Source of the DNA: RPQJ01 sp963707145
GTDB taxonomy: Bacteria > Pseudomonadota > Gammaproteobacteria > Steroidobacterales > Steroidobacteraceae
Reading direction: 5' to 3'
NCBI GenBank assembly: GCA_963707145.1
Contig: CAVPOQ010000009.1
Location: 124,001 to 188,000 of the forward strand
DNA: 64,000 bases
The position numbers and the translations under genes were made by a program. Under the pieces are notes generated by a model. That model saw only the letters and a program-made list of their open reading frames with translations. It was not told the origin of the DNA and searched no databases. Each line of letters begins with the position of its first letter. The stretch's first letter is position 1. Below are positions 50,957 to 59,684 of the stretch, one piece after another.

Positions 50957-51435
50957 GGCTTCACGTCCCGGTAGGGCACCAGCGGCTGCTCCTTCTGCTT
51001 CGGGTAGTCCTTGCGCAGCGGGTGCCCCTCGAAGCCCTCGTAGAGCAGCAGCGGGCGAAGGTCGTCGTTGCCGCGGAACACGATGCCGTACATGTCGTGG
51101 CACTCGCGCTCCATGTAGCGCGCCGAGCCGTACAGCGGCACCAGCGTGTCCACCGTGGGATCGCCGAGCGGCACACGGGTCTTCAGCCGCACCCGTACGA
51201 AGTCGCGGGTCGAGTAGAAGTGCCAGACGACGTCGAAGCGCGGTTCGCGCGCGGGCCAGTCCACCGCCGTGACGTCGAGGAACAGGTCGAAGCCCAATTC
51301 GTCGCGGAGCGCGTGCACGACCTCGAGCAGGCGGGGGTGCTCGATCTCGAGCGCCAGCACGCCGTGGGAGTCCACGGGCTCCCCCGCCATCCCGGCGAGG
51401 CGCTCGCGGACCCGTTCGAAGACGGCGTCGTCCAT
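50953..51435 (-). CDS. nuoC: NADH-quinone oxidoreductase subunit C (30 kDa)
   Basis: 160 residues. Core motif ERECHDMYGIVFRGNDDLRP followed by EGHPLRKDYPKQKEQPLV, typical of the 30-kDa subunit. It starts two bases after the nuoB stop codon and overlaps nuoD. Confidence 0.94.
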   Translation of the reverse strand: MDDAVFERVRERLAGMAGEPVDSHGVLALEIEHPRLLEVVHALRDELGFDLFLDVTAVDWPAREPRFDVVWHFYSTRDFVRVRLKTRVPLGDPTVDTLVPLYGSARYMERECHDMYGIVFRGNDDLRPLLLYEGFEGHPLRKDYPKQKEQPLVPYRDVKP

Positions 51436-51437
51436 GC

Positions 51438-51941
51438 TCAGAAGCGCTCGTTCACGATGGGGTGGCGGTCGCCGGCGATGCGGTCCTGCAGCTTCATGAT
51501 CCCGTCGATGACCATCTCGGGCCGCGGCGGGCAGCCGGGGATGTACAGGTCCACCGGGATGATCCGGTCGATGCCGGGCAGGGCCGCGTAGTTCTGGTAG
51601 AAGCCGCCGCTGGTGGCGCACACGCCGAAGGCGATCACCCACTTGGGTTCGCACATCTGCTCGTAGACCTTGCGGAGGATCGGCGCCTGCTTGTGCGTCA
51701 CCGTGCCCACCACCATCAGCAGGTCGGACTGGCGCGGCGTGAAGCGGGGCAGCGCGGCGCCGAACCGGTCGGTGTCGTAGAGCGTCGAGCTCACCGACAT
51801 GAACTCCATCGCGCAGCAGGCGGTGACGAAGGGATACGGAAAGAGCGAGAACTTGCGCGCCCAGCCGACGAACTCGTCCTTCTTCGTGGTCAGGAACTCG
51901 AATGCGCCGGAGGGCGCCGGGCGGGCCGGCTGCGTGCTCAC
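51438..51941 (-). CDS. nuoB: NADH-quinone oxidoreductase subunit B (cluster N2)
   Basis: 167 residues carrying the terminal cluster N2: adjacent cysteines in TACCAMEFM plus VCATSGG and PGCPPRPEMVIDG. GTG start overlapping nuoA (GTGA). The N-terminus has a short extension (STQPARPAPSGAF). Confidence 0.95.
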   Translation of the reverse strand: MSTQPARPAPSGAFEFLTTKKDEFVGWARKFSLFPYPFVTACCAMEFMSVSSTLYDTDRFGAALPRFTPRQSDLLMVVGTVTHKQAPILRKVYEQMCEPKWVIAFGVCATSGGFYQNYAALPGIDRIIPVDLYIPGCPPRPEMVIDGIMKLQDRIAGDRHPIVNERF

Positions 51942-52303
51942 TGTGTCAGCTCCTCGAGGAGTCCGGTGCGCCAGACGTACAGCATGATGAACACGAGCAG
52001 CACCATGAACACGGCGAAGGCCGCCAGCATCGTCCCGGTGAGCGGCTGTGCGCCCAACGCCCACAGGAAGAGGAACACCGTCTCGAGGTCGAACAGGATG
52101 AAGACGACGGCGATGGCGTAGTACTTCACCGGCACCGCCTTCATGTTGTCCTGCTCGACGGGCGTGGCGCCGCACTCGAAGGGCTCGAGCTTGAGCGCAG
52201 TCGGCGCGGGCTTCGGCCCGAGCACGCGGTTGAGCCACAGGGTGAGGGCCACGAAGCCCAGGATCGCGAGCAGATAGACCAGGAAGGCGCCGTAGGGATT
52301 CAA
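51938..52303 (-). CDS. nuoA: NADH-quinone oxidoreductase subunit A
   Basis: 121 residues, three helices. Loop motif FECGATPVEQDNMKAVPVKYY contains the conserved Cys, and FILFDLETVFLFLW the membrane Asp/Glu. It begins at a TTG with no recognisable Shine-Dalgarno sequence upstream. First gene of the 14-gene operon. Confidence 0.93.
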   Translation of the reverse strand: MNPYGAFLVYLLAILGFVALTLWLNRVLGPKPAPTALKLEPFECGATPVEQDNMKAVPVKYYAIAVVFILFDLETVFLFLWALGAQPLTGTMLAAFAVFMVLLVFIMLYVWRTGLLEELTQ

Positions 52304-52361
52304 GGGAATGAGTGGAGTTCAGGCCGGACGTGGGCAGGACTATAGGCAGCGCGCGCGGCTC

Positions 52362-52375
52362 TTCCGCCTGCGGAA
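52362..52375. promoter_or_regulatory. Palindrome in the divergent nuo-frd intergenic region
   Basis: TTCCGC-CT-GCGGAA, a perfect 14-bp inverted repeat midway between nuoA and frdC. A TATAGT-like -10 element reads toward nuoA nearby (about 52340-52345, minus strand). It is a plausible operator shared by both operons; the binding factor is unknown. Confidence 0.4.
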
Positions 52376-52450
52376 AACACCTATGTCGGCGCCAGCGCGC
52401 TTCAATCGAAATCCGTCGCATCTTCTTCTGCGCGATCCACGGAGTTGCAC

Positions 52451-53185
52451 GTGAGCACCCGACTCGAGGCGGCACGCTGGCCCGCGCGGCTGGATCTCCT
52501 GCAGAGCGGCACCGGACTGGCGCTCGGCCTGTTCATGTGGGTCCACATGTTCTTCGTCTCGAGCATCCTGCTCGGCAAGGACGTGATGTGGACCGTGGCC
52601 CGCTTCTTCGAGGGCTACCACGTCTTCGGCCGGCCGCTGCCGTGGCTCGTCTCGCTGCTGGTGGGCGCGGTGTTCGCGCTGTTCATCGCGCACGCGGCGC
52701 TCGCGCTGCGCAAGTTCCCCTCGAGCTGGATGCAGTACCGCAGCTACCGCGAGCACATGGCCGGCATGAAGCACGAGGACACGACGCTCTGGTACTGGCA
52801 GGTGGTCACCGGGTTCGCGCTGTTCTTCATGGCGTCCGTCCACCTCTACATCATGCTCACCCGACCCGACCGCATCGGTCCCTTCGAGTCGGCCGACCGC
52901 GTCTGGAGCGACCTGATGTGGCCGCTCTACCTCGTCATGCTGTTCGCGGTGGAGTTCCACGGCGGCATCGGGCTGTATCGGCTGGCGCTCAAGTGGGGCT
53001 GGTTCGCAGGCCCGGACCCGCTCGCCACCCGCCGCCGCCTGCGCACGTTCAAGTGGGCGATCACGGCGTTCTTCCTGCTGCTGGGGCTCGCGACCCTGGC
53101 CGCCTACGTGAAGATCGGCATCGAGCACGCGCCGCACTACGGCGAGCCCTACGTGCCCACCTGGCTGCAGGAGGGCGCGCAGTGA
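52451..53185 (+). CDS. frdC: Fumarate reductase/succinate dehydrogenase dihaem cytochrome b subunit
   Basis: Membrane anchor of the Wolinella type: one subunit with five helices and two haems b. 244 residues from a GTG after GGAG. Candidate axial histidines: His32 in WVHMFF, one in FIAHAALAL, one in ASVHLYI and His170 in EFHGG. Glu168 lies two residues before His170, as Glu180 does before His182 in W. succinogenes FrdC. In that enzyme the glutamate is part of the E-pathway that balances charge during menaquinol oxidation. Gene order C-A-B is also that of Wolinella. Direction in vivo (fumarate reduction or succinate oxidation) cannot be read from sequence. Confidence 0.88.
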   Translation: MSTRLEAARWPARLDLLQSGTGLALGLFMWVHMFFVSSILLGKDVMWTVARFFEGYHVFGRPLPWLVSLLVGAVFALFIAHAALALRKFPSSWMQYRSYREHMAGMKHEDTTLWYWQVVTGFALFFMASVHLYIMLTRPDRIGPFESADRVWSDLMWPLYLVMLFAVEFHGGIGLYRLALKWGWFAGPDPLATRRRLRTFKWAITAFFLLLGLATLAAYVKIGIEHAPHYGEPYVPTWLQEGAQ

Positions 53186-55164
53186 AAGTCGTCTATACCG
53201 ACGTGCTGGTGATCGGCGGCGGGCTCGCGGGTCTGCGGATCGCAATCGGCGCGCGCCGCCGCGGCCACGACGCGATCGTGCTGTCGCTGGTGCCGCCCAA
53301 GCGCTCGCATTCCGCCGCCGCGCAGGGCGGCATGCAGGCAAGCCTGGGCAACGTCGCCAAGGGCCAGGGCGACAACGAGGACGTGCACTTCGAGGACACG
53401 GTCAAGGGCAGCGACTGGGGCGCCGACCAGCAGGTGGTGCGGATGTTCGTGAACACGGCGCCAAAGGCCGTGCGCGAGCTCGCGGCCTGGGGCGTGCCCT
53501 GGAGCCGCGTGCGGCAGGGCGACCGCGAGGTGATCATCAACGGCCAGAAGGTCACGATCACCGAGCGCACCGAGGCCCACGGCCTCGTGGCGCAGCGTGA
53601 CTTCGGCGGCACCAAGAAGTGGCGCACCTGCTACGTCTCCGACGGCACCGGCCACGCCATGCTGTTCGCGGTCGGCGACCAGGCGATCGCCGCCGGGGTG
53701 CCCGTACACGAGCGCAAGGAGGCCCTCGCGCTGATCCACGACGGTTCGCGCTGCTACGGGGCGGTGGTGCGCGACCTGATCACCGGCGAGCTCACGGCTT
53801 ACGTCGCGAAGGCCACCGCGATCGCCACCGGCGGGGCGGGGCGCGTCTATCGTGTGACCACCAATGCCGTGATCTGCGAGGGCATCGGCGCGGCGCTCGC
53901 GCTCGAAACCGGGGTCGCCTCGCTCGGCAACATGGAGGCCGTGCAGTTCCATCCGACCGGCATCTTCCCTGCCGGCATCCTCGTCACCGAAGGATGCCGC
54001 GGCGACGGCGGCCTGCTGCGCGATGCAAACGGCCACCGCTTCATGCCGGACTACGAGCCAGAGAAGAAGGAACTCGCTTCGCGCGACGTGGTCTCGCGGC
54101 GGATGGAGGAGCACATCCGCAGCGGCAACGGGGCGAAGTCGCGCTTCGGCGAGCACCTGTGGCTCGACATCACGCTGCTCGGCCGCGCGCACATCGAGCA
54201 CAACCTGCGCGAGGTCAAGGAAATCTGCCACTACTTCCTCGGTGTCGACCCGGTGAAGGAATGGATCCCGGTGCGGCCGGCGCAGCACTACACCATGGGC
54301 GGCGTGCGGACCGACCACACCGGCCAGAGCCCGGCGCTGCGCGGGCTGTTCGCGGCCGGCGAGGCCGCCTGCTGGGATATGCACGGATTCAACCGCCTCG
54401 GCGGCAACTCCGTGGCCGAGACGGTGGTCGCCGGCATGATCGTGGGCGAGTTCATTGCCGACTTCGTCGAAAGTCCCAAGGGTGACCTGGACATCCCGAC
54501 GGCGTTGATCCGAGAGGCCGTGGCGGCCGAGCGCGCGAAGCTCGACGCGCTGCTCCACGGTGGCGGTGCGGAGCGGGCCGATGCGATCAAGATCGAGATG
54601 CAGCAGGCCATGACCGACGGGGTCGGTATCTTCCGCAGGGGCGCCGACCTCGAGGAGGCCGTCCACCGCCTGCAGGCCCTGCTGCTGCGCAGCCGCCGCA
54701 TCGGACTGCGAACGCACGCCGACGGCCCGAACCCGGAGCTCGTGACCGCCTATCGCACGCAGAAGATGCTCAAGGTGGCGCTGTGCATCGCCACCGGGGC
54801 GCTCGCCCGCACCGAGAGCCGCGGCGCGCACTTCCGCGAGGACTTTCCGCGCCGCGACGACGCCCACTGGCTCAACCGCACGCTCGCGAGCTGGAAGGAT
54901 CCCGCCGACACGCTGCCCTGCCTCGCCTACGAGCCACTGGCCGTGATGTCGATGGAACTGCCGCCCGGCTGGCGCGGCTACGGCGCCAGGGACTACGTGG
55001 ACCACCCCGACACGCCGCGGCGCGCCGCAGAGGTGGCGCAGCTGCGCGAGCGGCTCGACGGCGCGGACCGCCAGCGTGTGCAGGCCGAGCTGATGCCCTA
55101 CGAGCACCTGCTGCCAGGGCGATTCCGCGGTCGCAACGAGCGCATCGATGAGAGGCTGCCATGA
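53182..55164 (+). CDS. frdA: Fumarate reductase/succinate dehydrogenase flavoprotein subunit
   Basis: Carries covalent FAD and the fumarate/succinate site; 660 residues. GTG start overlapping frdC (GTGA). FAD motif DVLVIGGGLAGLRIA; His43 in KRSHSAAAQGGMQASL sits where W. succinogenes FrdA binds FAD. Dicarboxylate-site motifs include VQFHPTG and HYTMGGVRTD, with the catalytic Arg expected in the SRDVVSRRMEEH region. C-terminal domain about 480-660. Uninterrupted. Ends overlapping frdB by four bases. Confidence 0.93.
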   Translation: MKVVYTDVLVIGGGLAGLRIAIGARRRGHDAIVLSLVPPKRSHSAAAQGGMQASLGNVAKGQGDNEDVHFEDTVKGSDWGADQQVVRMFVNTAPKAVRELAAWGVPWSRVRQGDREVIINGQKVTITERTEAHGLVAQRDFGGTKKWRTCYVSDGTGHAMLFAVGDQAIAAGVPVHERKEALALIHDGSRCYGAVVRDLITGELTAYVAKATAIATGGAGRVYRVTTNAVICEGIGAALALETGVASLGNMEAVQFHPTGIFPAGILVTEGCRGDGGLLRDANGHRFMPDYEPEKKELASRDVVSRRMEEHIRSGNGAKSRFGEHLWLDITLLGRAHIEHNLREVKEICHYFLGVDPVKEWIPVRPAQHYTMGGVRTDHTGQSPALRGLFAAGEAACWDMHGFNRLGGNSVAETVVAGMIVGEFIADFVESPKGDLDIPTALIREAVAAERAKLDALLHGGGAERADAIKIEMQQAMTDGVGIFRRGADLEEAVHRLQALLLRSRRIGLRTHADGPNPELVTAYRTQKMLKVALCIATGALARTESRGAHFREDFPRRDDAHWLNRTLASWKDPADTLPCLAYEPLAVMSMELPPGWRGYGARDYVDHPDTPRRAAEVAQLRERLDGADRQRVQAELMPYEHLLPGRFRGRNERIDERLP

Positions 55165-55922
55165 CCGACCCGACGCCCGTCCCGGCCGCGACCGCCGTCC
55201 CGCGCAGGCTGCGCTTCCACGTGCTGCGCCACGATCCGCGCGACCCGCAGAGCGTCCCGCACACCGAGGTGTTCGAGCTCGAGGAAGCGGCGGGCATGAC
55301 GCTGTTCATCGCGTTGAACGAGATCCGCGAGCAGCACGACGCCTCGCTGGCCTTCGACTTCGTCTGCCGCGCCGGGATCTGCGGCAGCTGCGGCATGGTG
55401 ATCAACGGACGCCCGGGCCTCGCCTGCCGCACGCTCACCAAGGACCTGCCCACGGACATCGCGCTCGCCCCGCTGCCCGCCTTCGAACTCATCGCCGATC
55501 TCTCGGTGAACACCGGCAAGTGGATGCGAGGCATGAGCGAGCGGCTCGAGACGTGGGTGCACTCCGTCGAGCAGGACCCGGACCTGCGCCGGATCGAGGC
55601 GGCCATGGATCCGGACCTCGCCGACCGCATCTACGAGCTCGACCGCTGCATCGAGTGCGGCTGCTGCGTCGCGGCCTGCGGCACGGCCCGCATGCGCGAG
55701 AACTTCGTCGGCGCCGTGGGGCTCAACAAGATCGCCCGCTTCGCGCTCGACCCGCGCGACGCCCGCACCGACGCCGATTTCTACGAACTCGTCGGAACCG
55801 ACGACGGGGTGTTCGGCTGCATGACGCTGCTCGGCTGCCACGACGTCTGTCCGAAGGAACTGCCGCTGCAGACCCAGATCGCCTTCCTGCGCCGGCGCAT
55901 GGCGCGGATGGCGCTAGGCTGA
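55161..55922 (+). CDS. frdB: Fumarate reductase/succinate dehydrogenase iron-sulfur subunit
   Basis: 253 residues relaying electrons between FAD and haem b. 2Fe-2S motif CRAGICGSCG with a distal Cys in GLACRTL; 4Fe-4S motif CIECGCCVAAC; 3Fe-4S motif CMTLLGCHDVCPK. The N-terminal PRRLRFHVLRHDPRDP matches B-type FrdB. Overlaps frdA by four bases. Last gene of the frdCAB operon. Confidence 0.93.
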   Translation: MTDPTPVPAATAVPRRLRFHVLRHDPRDPQSVPHTEVFELEEAAGMTLFIALNEIREQHDASLAFDFVCRAGICGSCGMVINGRPGLACRTLTKDLPTDIALAPLPAFELIADLSVNTGKWMRGMSERLETWVHSVEQDPDLRRIEAAMDPDLADRIYELDRCIECGCCVAACGTARMRENFVGAVGLNKIARFALDPRDARTDADFYELVGTDDGVFGCMTLLGCHDVCPKELPLQTQIAFLRRRMARMALG

Positions 55923-55928
55923 GCCGGC

Positions 55929-55968
55929 TTAGCAAATCTTTAGGGTTCCGCTAGCGAGCATTTAGCAA
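55929..55968. promoter_or_regulatory. TTAGCAA direct repeats before the cytochrome c gene
   Basis: Two exact TTAGCAA copies (55929-55935 and 55962-55968), 33 bp apart (about three helical turns), in an AT-richer patch between frdB and the cytochrome gene. Candidate operator or promoter; not assigned to a regulator. Confidence 0.3.
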
Positions 55969-56028
55969 CGCGTCGCCGCGTCGCGCCCAGACTGCCCTCC
56001 ACCAACAACGACACCGGAGGGGTCGACC

Positions 56029-56546
56029 ATGACGACGAGAGCGAGCGAAAATGATCGCGTGGGCCTGTGCGGCGTGGTTTCGCGTGCTCTGCCGTGCAGG
56101 GCGAGGCGTTCGCGGGCGAGGCCGCACGCGATCGCAGGTGGCCCGCGGCAAGTACCTGATCACGATCGGCGGCTGCAACGACTGCCACACGCCGGGCTAC
56201 CCGGAGAGCGGCGGCGCAGGTGCCGGAGAGCCAGTGGCTCACCGGCGTGCCGGTCGGGTACCAGGGACCGTGGGGCACGACCTACGCCTCGAACCTCAGG
56301 CTGGTGATCGGCTCGATGAGCGAGGCGCAGTGGGTCGCGCACGCCCGCAAGGAGCGCCTGCCGCCCATGCCGTGGTTCAACCTGCGCGCGATGACGGACG
56401 ACGACCTGAAGGCCATGCATGCGTTCGTGCGCAGCCTCGGCCCGGCGGGCGTTACCGCACCGGCCTACGTCGCCCCGGGCGGCAAGGTCACGACGCCGTA
56501 CATCGTGTTCGTGCCGCAGGTGGACGCGAAGCACGCGGCGCGCTGA
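56029..56546 (+). CDS. Mono-haem cytochrome c family protein, frameshifted
   Basis: Small exported c-type cytochrome. One haem motif, CNDCH, in ARGKYLITIGGCNDCHTPGY; C-terminal part LTGVPVGYQGPWGTTYASN to TTPYIVFVPQVDAK. ATG preceded by ACCGGAGGGG. The signal-like start (IAWACAAWF ... AVQGEAFAGEAARD), the haem region and the C-terminus fall in different frames, with shifts near 56080-56140 and about 56215. Combined length is about 172 residues. The ARGKYLITIGGCNDCHTPG pattern resembles cytochrome subunits of alcohol/aldehyde dehydrogenases. Electron partner unknown. Confidence 0.72.
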
Positions 56547-56555
56547 GGTCCGGCC

Positions 56556-57900
56556 TCAACGCGGGATCTCGTGGAGGGCGACGGGCCGCAGGACGTGGAA
56601 ACGGAATCGTCCGCGGCCCGTCTTCTCGATGCGCAGCGACGGACAGCGCTCCTCGAGCCGTCGCGCGAGCAGGATCAGGCGCGCCTCGAGGTTCTCGCTG
56701 AGGTCCGGCAGGCGGATCGCGGGGTCGAGGCGCAGTTCGCGGTTGGTGTGCTCGCTGCGTCCCTCGTCCGCGTGCCGGCGCAGCAGCCGCCAGAGGATCG
56801 CGCCGGCGACGCCCTTGATCAGGTAGTCCTCGCCGACGAACACGCTGTCGTTCTCGGCGTAATGACGCACGCTGAGCGGGGCACCGCTGGGCGGGGCTGC
56901 CGCGCGCTGCGGCCGCGCGCGACTCGTCCTGCGTCGCGTCGTCCGCGCCGAGCTGCGCCGCCATCGCGCCCAGGTGGCTCGCCAGCGTGGCGAAGGCGTC
57001 CTCCTCGTCGTAACCGAAGCGCGCCGTCTGCGTGCTCTCCGCGAACAGCACGCCGAGCATCCTCTGGCCGACGAGGATCGGCACGGCGATCTGGCTCTGG
57101 GACTCCGGCAGCCCGGGGAACGGGATCTCCTGGTCGAGCGCGTCGGTCAGGCCGCGCCGCGCGGCGTCGTCGCGCATCGCGCGCCCGTAGCCGAACTCCG
57201 AGGTGGCATGGGAGATGCGGATCGGGATCCCCGCCAGCGCGGCGGCACCGATCAGTCCTTCGCCCGGGCGCAGCTCGGCGCCGATGCCCGACTCCGGGTA
57301 GCCGCGGCTGGCGACGGAGTAGAGGGTCCCGCGCCCTGCGTCGAGCATCAGCACCACGGCGTGGGACACCCCGAAACGGACCTGCAGCTCGTCGAGCAGC
57401 GCGTCGACCAGGCCGGCGAGGTCACAGGCGCCCGACAGCCGCGCCATCGCCGCCCGCACGTCGGCCAGCCCGACGGGCTCGGACGGCTTGATCGGGGAGC
57501 GCGTGCCGGGCACCTCCGCGACCGCCTCGACCCGGTAGACGTCCGAACCGCGCAGCCTGAACACGCCGGTCATGCCGGAGTGCGAGGCGATGCCGGCGAG
57601 CTTGGCCTTCATGCACTCGAACAGCGGCCCGGAGTCCTCGGTGCGCAGGTAGCGCACCGCGAGCCGGTACTGCGTGCCGGTCTCCGGGTGCGCGACCACG
57701 ACGGTCGCGCGCGGGTTCTCGAGCACGTTCTGGCGCGTCTTGCTGAAGAACTGGAACGACAGCGCGACGTGCTCGTGGTCGACGTAGTGGACCTCGGAGA
57801 TGTAGGACACGTTCGGCGTGCCGTCGCGGGCGCAGGTCGCGATCACCGCGGGCACGGCACCCTCGAGGCAGGCGCGGATCGCGTTGAGCTGGAGCGTCAC
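56556..57900 (-). CDS. PPOX split-barrel + GAF + C-terminal domain sensor-like protein, frameshifted
   Basis: About 448 residues when repaired. Residues 1-150 are a pyridoxamine-5'-phosphate-oxidase-like FMN/haem barrel (VIATCARDGTPNVSYISEVH, NVLENPRATVVVAHPETG). About 175-330 is a GAF domain (VDALLDELQVRFGVSHAVVL, LGVLFAESTQTARFGYDEED). The last about 100 residues (VFVGEDYLIKGVAGAILWRL ... NRELRLDP) look like a winged-helix-type output domain. A shift near 56890 separates the last domain. GTG start overlaps the preceding PPOX gene (GTGA). Suggests a redox- or flavin-sensing regulator; ligand and output unknown. Confidence 0.72.
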
Positions 57901-58400
57901 GTGCTGCGCCCGAGCGGCTGGCCGGCGGCGGGCCCCGGCGTCTGCTGGAACGCGGCGGTCGGCGTGAACGCGACGGCGGCCAGCGAGGCGGGCAGCGGCC
58001 CCCAGAACGCTTCGGCGAACTCGCGGGAGTAGCCGATCCGCATCAGCTCGCCGATCCAGTCCTCGCGGTGCGCGGCCACGAGCGTACGGTCGACCGGCCT
58101 GGCTGCGACCAGCACGGCATCCGCGCCCTTGAGCTGGATGGTGCGGTGCGTGCTCGGCTGGCTGAAGACGACGGCGATCATGCCGTTGCCGGCCACGTCG
58201 TCGAGCAGGGTGCCGGCGCGCCCGCGGTCCACCAGCACCGTCACCCGTCGCCGGTCGCGCGACACACGACAGCCGCAGCCGCGCACGGCGTCGGGCACCC
58301 GCGCCGCGTTGCGCGACGCGACGATCACCGACACCCCGCCCTGGATGAATTCGGCATGCGCCGCATCGAGCTGCGGCGCTGCAGTGACTCCCCCCGCCAT
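57897..58400 (-). CDS. PPOX-like split-barrel flavoprotein
   Basis: 167 residues of the pyridoxamine 5'-phosphate oxidase-related fold. Features: VSVIVASRNAARVPDAVRGC, VTVLVDRGRAGTLLDDVAGN, VVFSQPSTHRTIQLKGADA and a C-terminal FTPTAAFQQTPGPAAGQPL, as in FMN-binding stress-response proteins. ATG start 38 bp after the Old Yellow Enzyme gene; overlaps the PPOX-GAF gene by four bases. Likely binds FMN or F420-like cofactor; activity unknown. Confidence 0.7.
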   Translation of the reverse strand: MAGGVTAAPQLDAAHAEFIQGGVSVIVASRNAARVPDAVRGCGCRVSRDRRRVTVLVDRGRAGTLLDDVAGNGMIAVVFSQPSTHRTIQLKGADAVLVAARPVDRTLVAAHREDWIGELMRIGYSREFAEAFWGPLPASLAAVAFTPTAAFQQTPGPAAGQPLGRST

Positions 58401-58438
58401 CACCACATGATAGCGGCGCGCAGACTGCGCCGGGGATC

Positions 58439-59550
58439 TCAGCGCGTCGCGTCCCGTGCCGCGCGCCACGCGGCACGCCGCGCGCCCGCGAACTGCGGCG
58501 GGCTCGCGACCTCTGCGCCGAGCGCGTCGGCCGCATGCCAGCCCCAGCGCGGGTCGTCGAGGAACGCGCGCGCGAGCGCGACCTGGTCGGCGCGGTCTTC
58601 CGCAACGATGGCCTCGGCCTGCCGGGGCGACGTGATGAGTCCGACGGCGCGTGTGACGAGCCCGGTCGCGCGACGGATGCGCTCCGCGGCCGCGACCTGG
58701 TAGCCCGGTCCGAGCGGGATGTCGGCCTTCGCCGTGACGCCCGCGGACGACACGCAGACGTAGTCGAGGCCGATGGTGCGCGCGGCCTGCGAGGTACTCG
58801 ATCGAGTCCTCGACCGTCCAGCCACCCTCGACCCAGTCGGTGGCGGAGATGCGCATGCCGAGCGCCGTGCCCGCCGGGACCACCGCGCGGACGGCTTCGA
58901 GCACCCGCAGCGGGAAACGCATCCGGTTGCCGAGCGAGCCGCCGCAGTCGTCGTCGCGGCCGTTGGCGAGCGGGGAGAGGAACTGGTGCAGCAGGTAGCC
59001 GTGCGCGGAGTGCAGTTCGAGCACCTCGAAGCCGAGCCGCACGGCGCGTCGCGCCGCGGCGGCGAAGGCCTCCGCGACGCGCGCCATGCCGGCCTCGTCG
59101 AGCGCCGCCGGCACGTGCCAGCCCGCAGTCGAAGGGCAGCGCCGAGGCGGAGACGGTCGGCCACGGATCCTCGTCGACCCGCAGCGTGCCGCCGCCCTCC
59201 CAGGGACGCTGCGTCGAGGCCTTGCGGCCGGCGTGCGCGAGCTGGATGCCGAACCGCGCCGGTCCCGCAACGCGCCGTGCGGCCGCGAGTCCCCGCGCGA
59301 TCGACGCCTCGCAGTCGTCGCTGTAGAGGCCCAGGCAACCATGCGTGATGCGTCCGCGCCGCTCGACTCCGGTGGCCTCGACCATCACGAGCCCCGCGCC
59401 CGACATCGCGAGCGAGCACCAGTGCTGAAGGTGCCAGTCGCCGGCGCAGCCGTCGGCGGCCGAGTACTGGCACATCGGTGCCACGGCGACGCGGTTGGGC
59501 AACTCGACGGGGCCGAGTGCGAGCGGCGAGAAGAGGGCGGACGAGGTCAT
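58439..59550 (-). CDS. Old Yellow Enzyme family ene-reductase (YqjM/XenA-like), two frameshifts
   Basis: FMN-dependent NAD(P)H:enone oxidoreductase of about 370 residues. N-terminal LGPVELPNRVAVAPMCQYSA carries the regulatory Cys typical of YqjM. Next come IQLAHAGRKAS, the active-site FEVLELHSAHGYLLHQFLSP, YGGSLGNRMRF-like CGGSLGNRMRFP, and the C-terminal DQVALARAFLDDPRWGWHAA. Frames break near 59128 and 58790. All pieces are conserved, so sequencing error is likely. It heads a minus-strand operon with two PPOX proteins, giving a compact flavin-redox unit. Confidence 0.85.
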
Positions 59551-59684
59551 GTGGGGTTCCCGGGGCGGGCTGGGCGGAGTCGATGCGCGCGCATCATAGC
59601 CTCGCGGTCCGCCGCCACGGGACTGGCTGCTGGTCGCCGCGTGGGATAGGGTCTGCGAGGCGCCATGCGGCGCGGGAGATTCTC

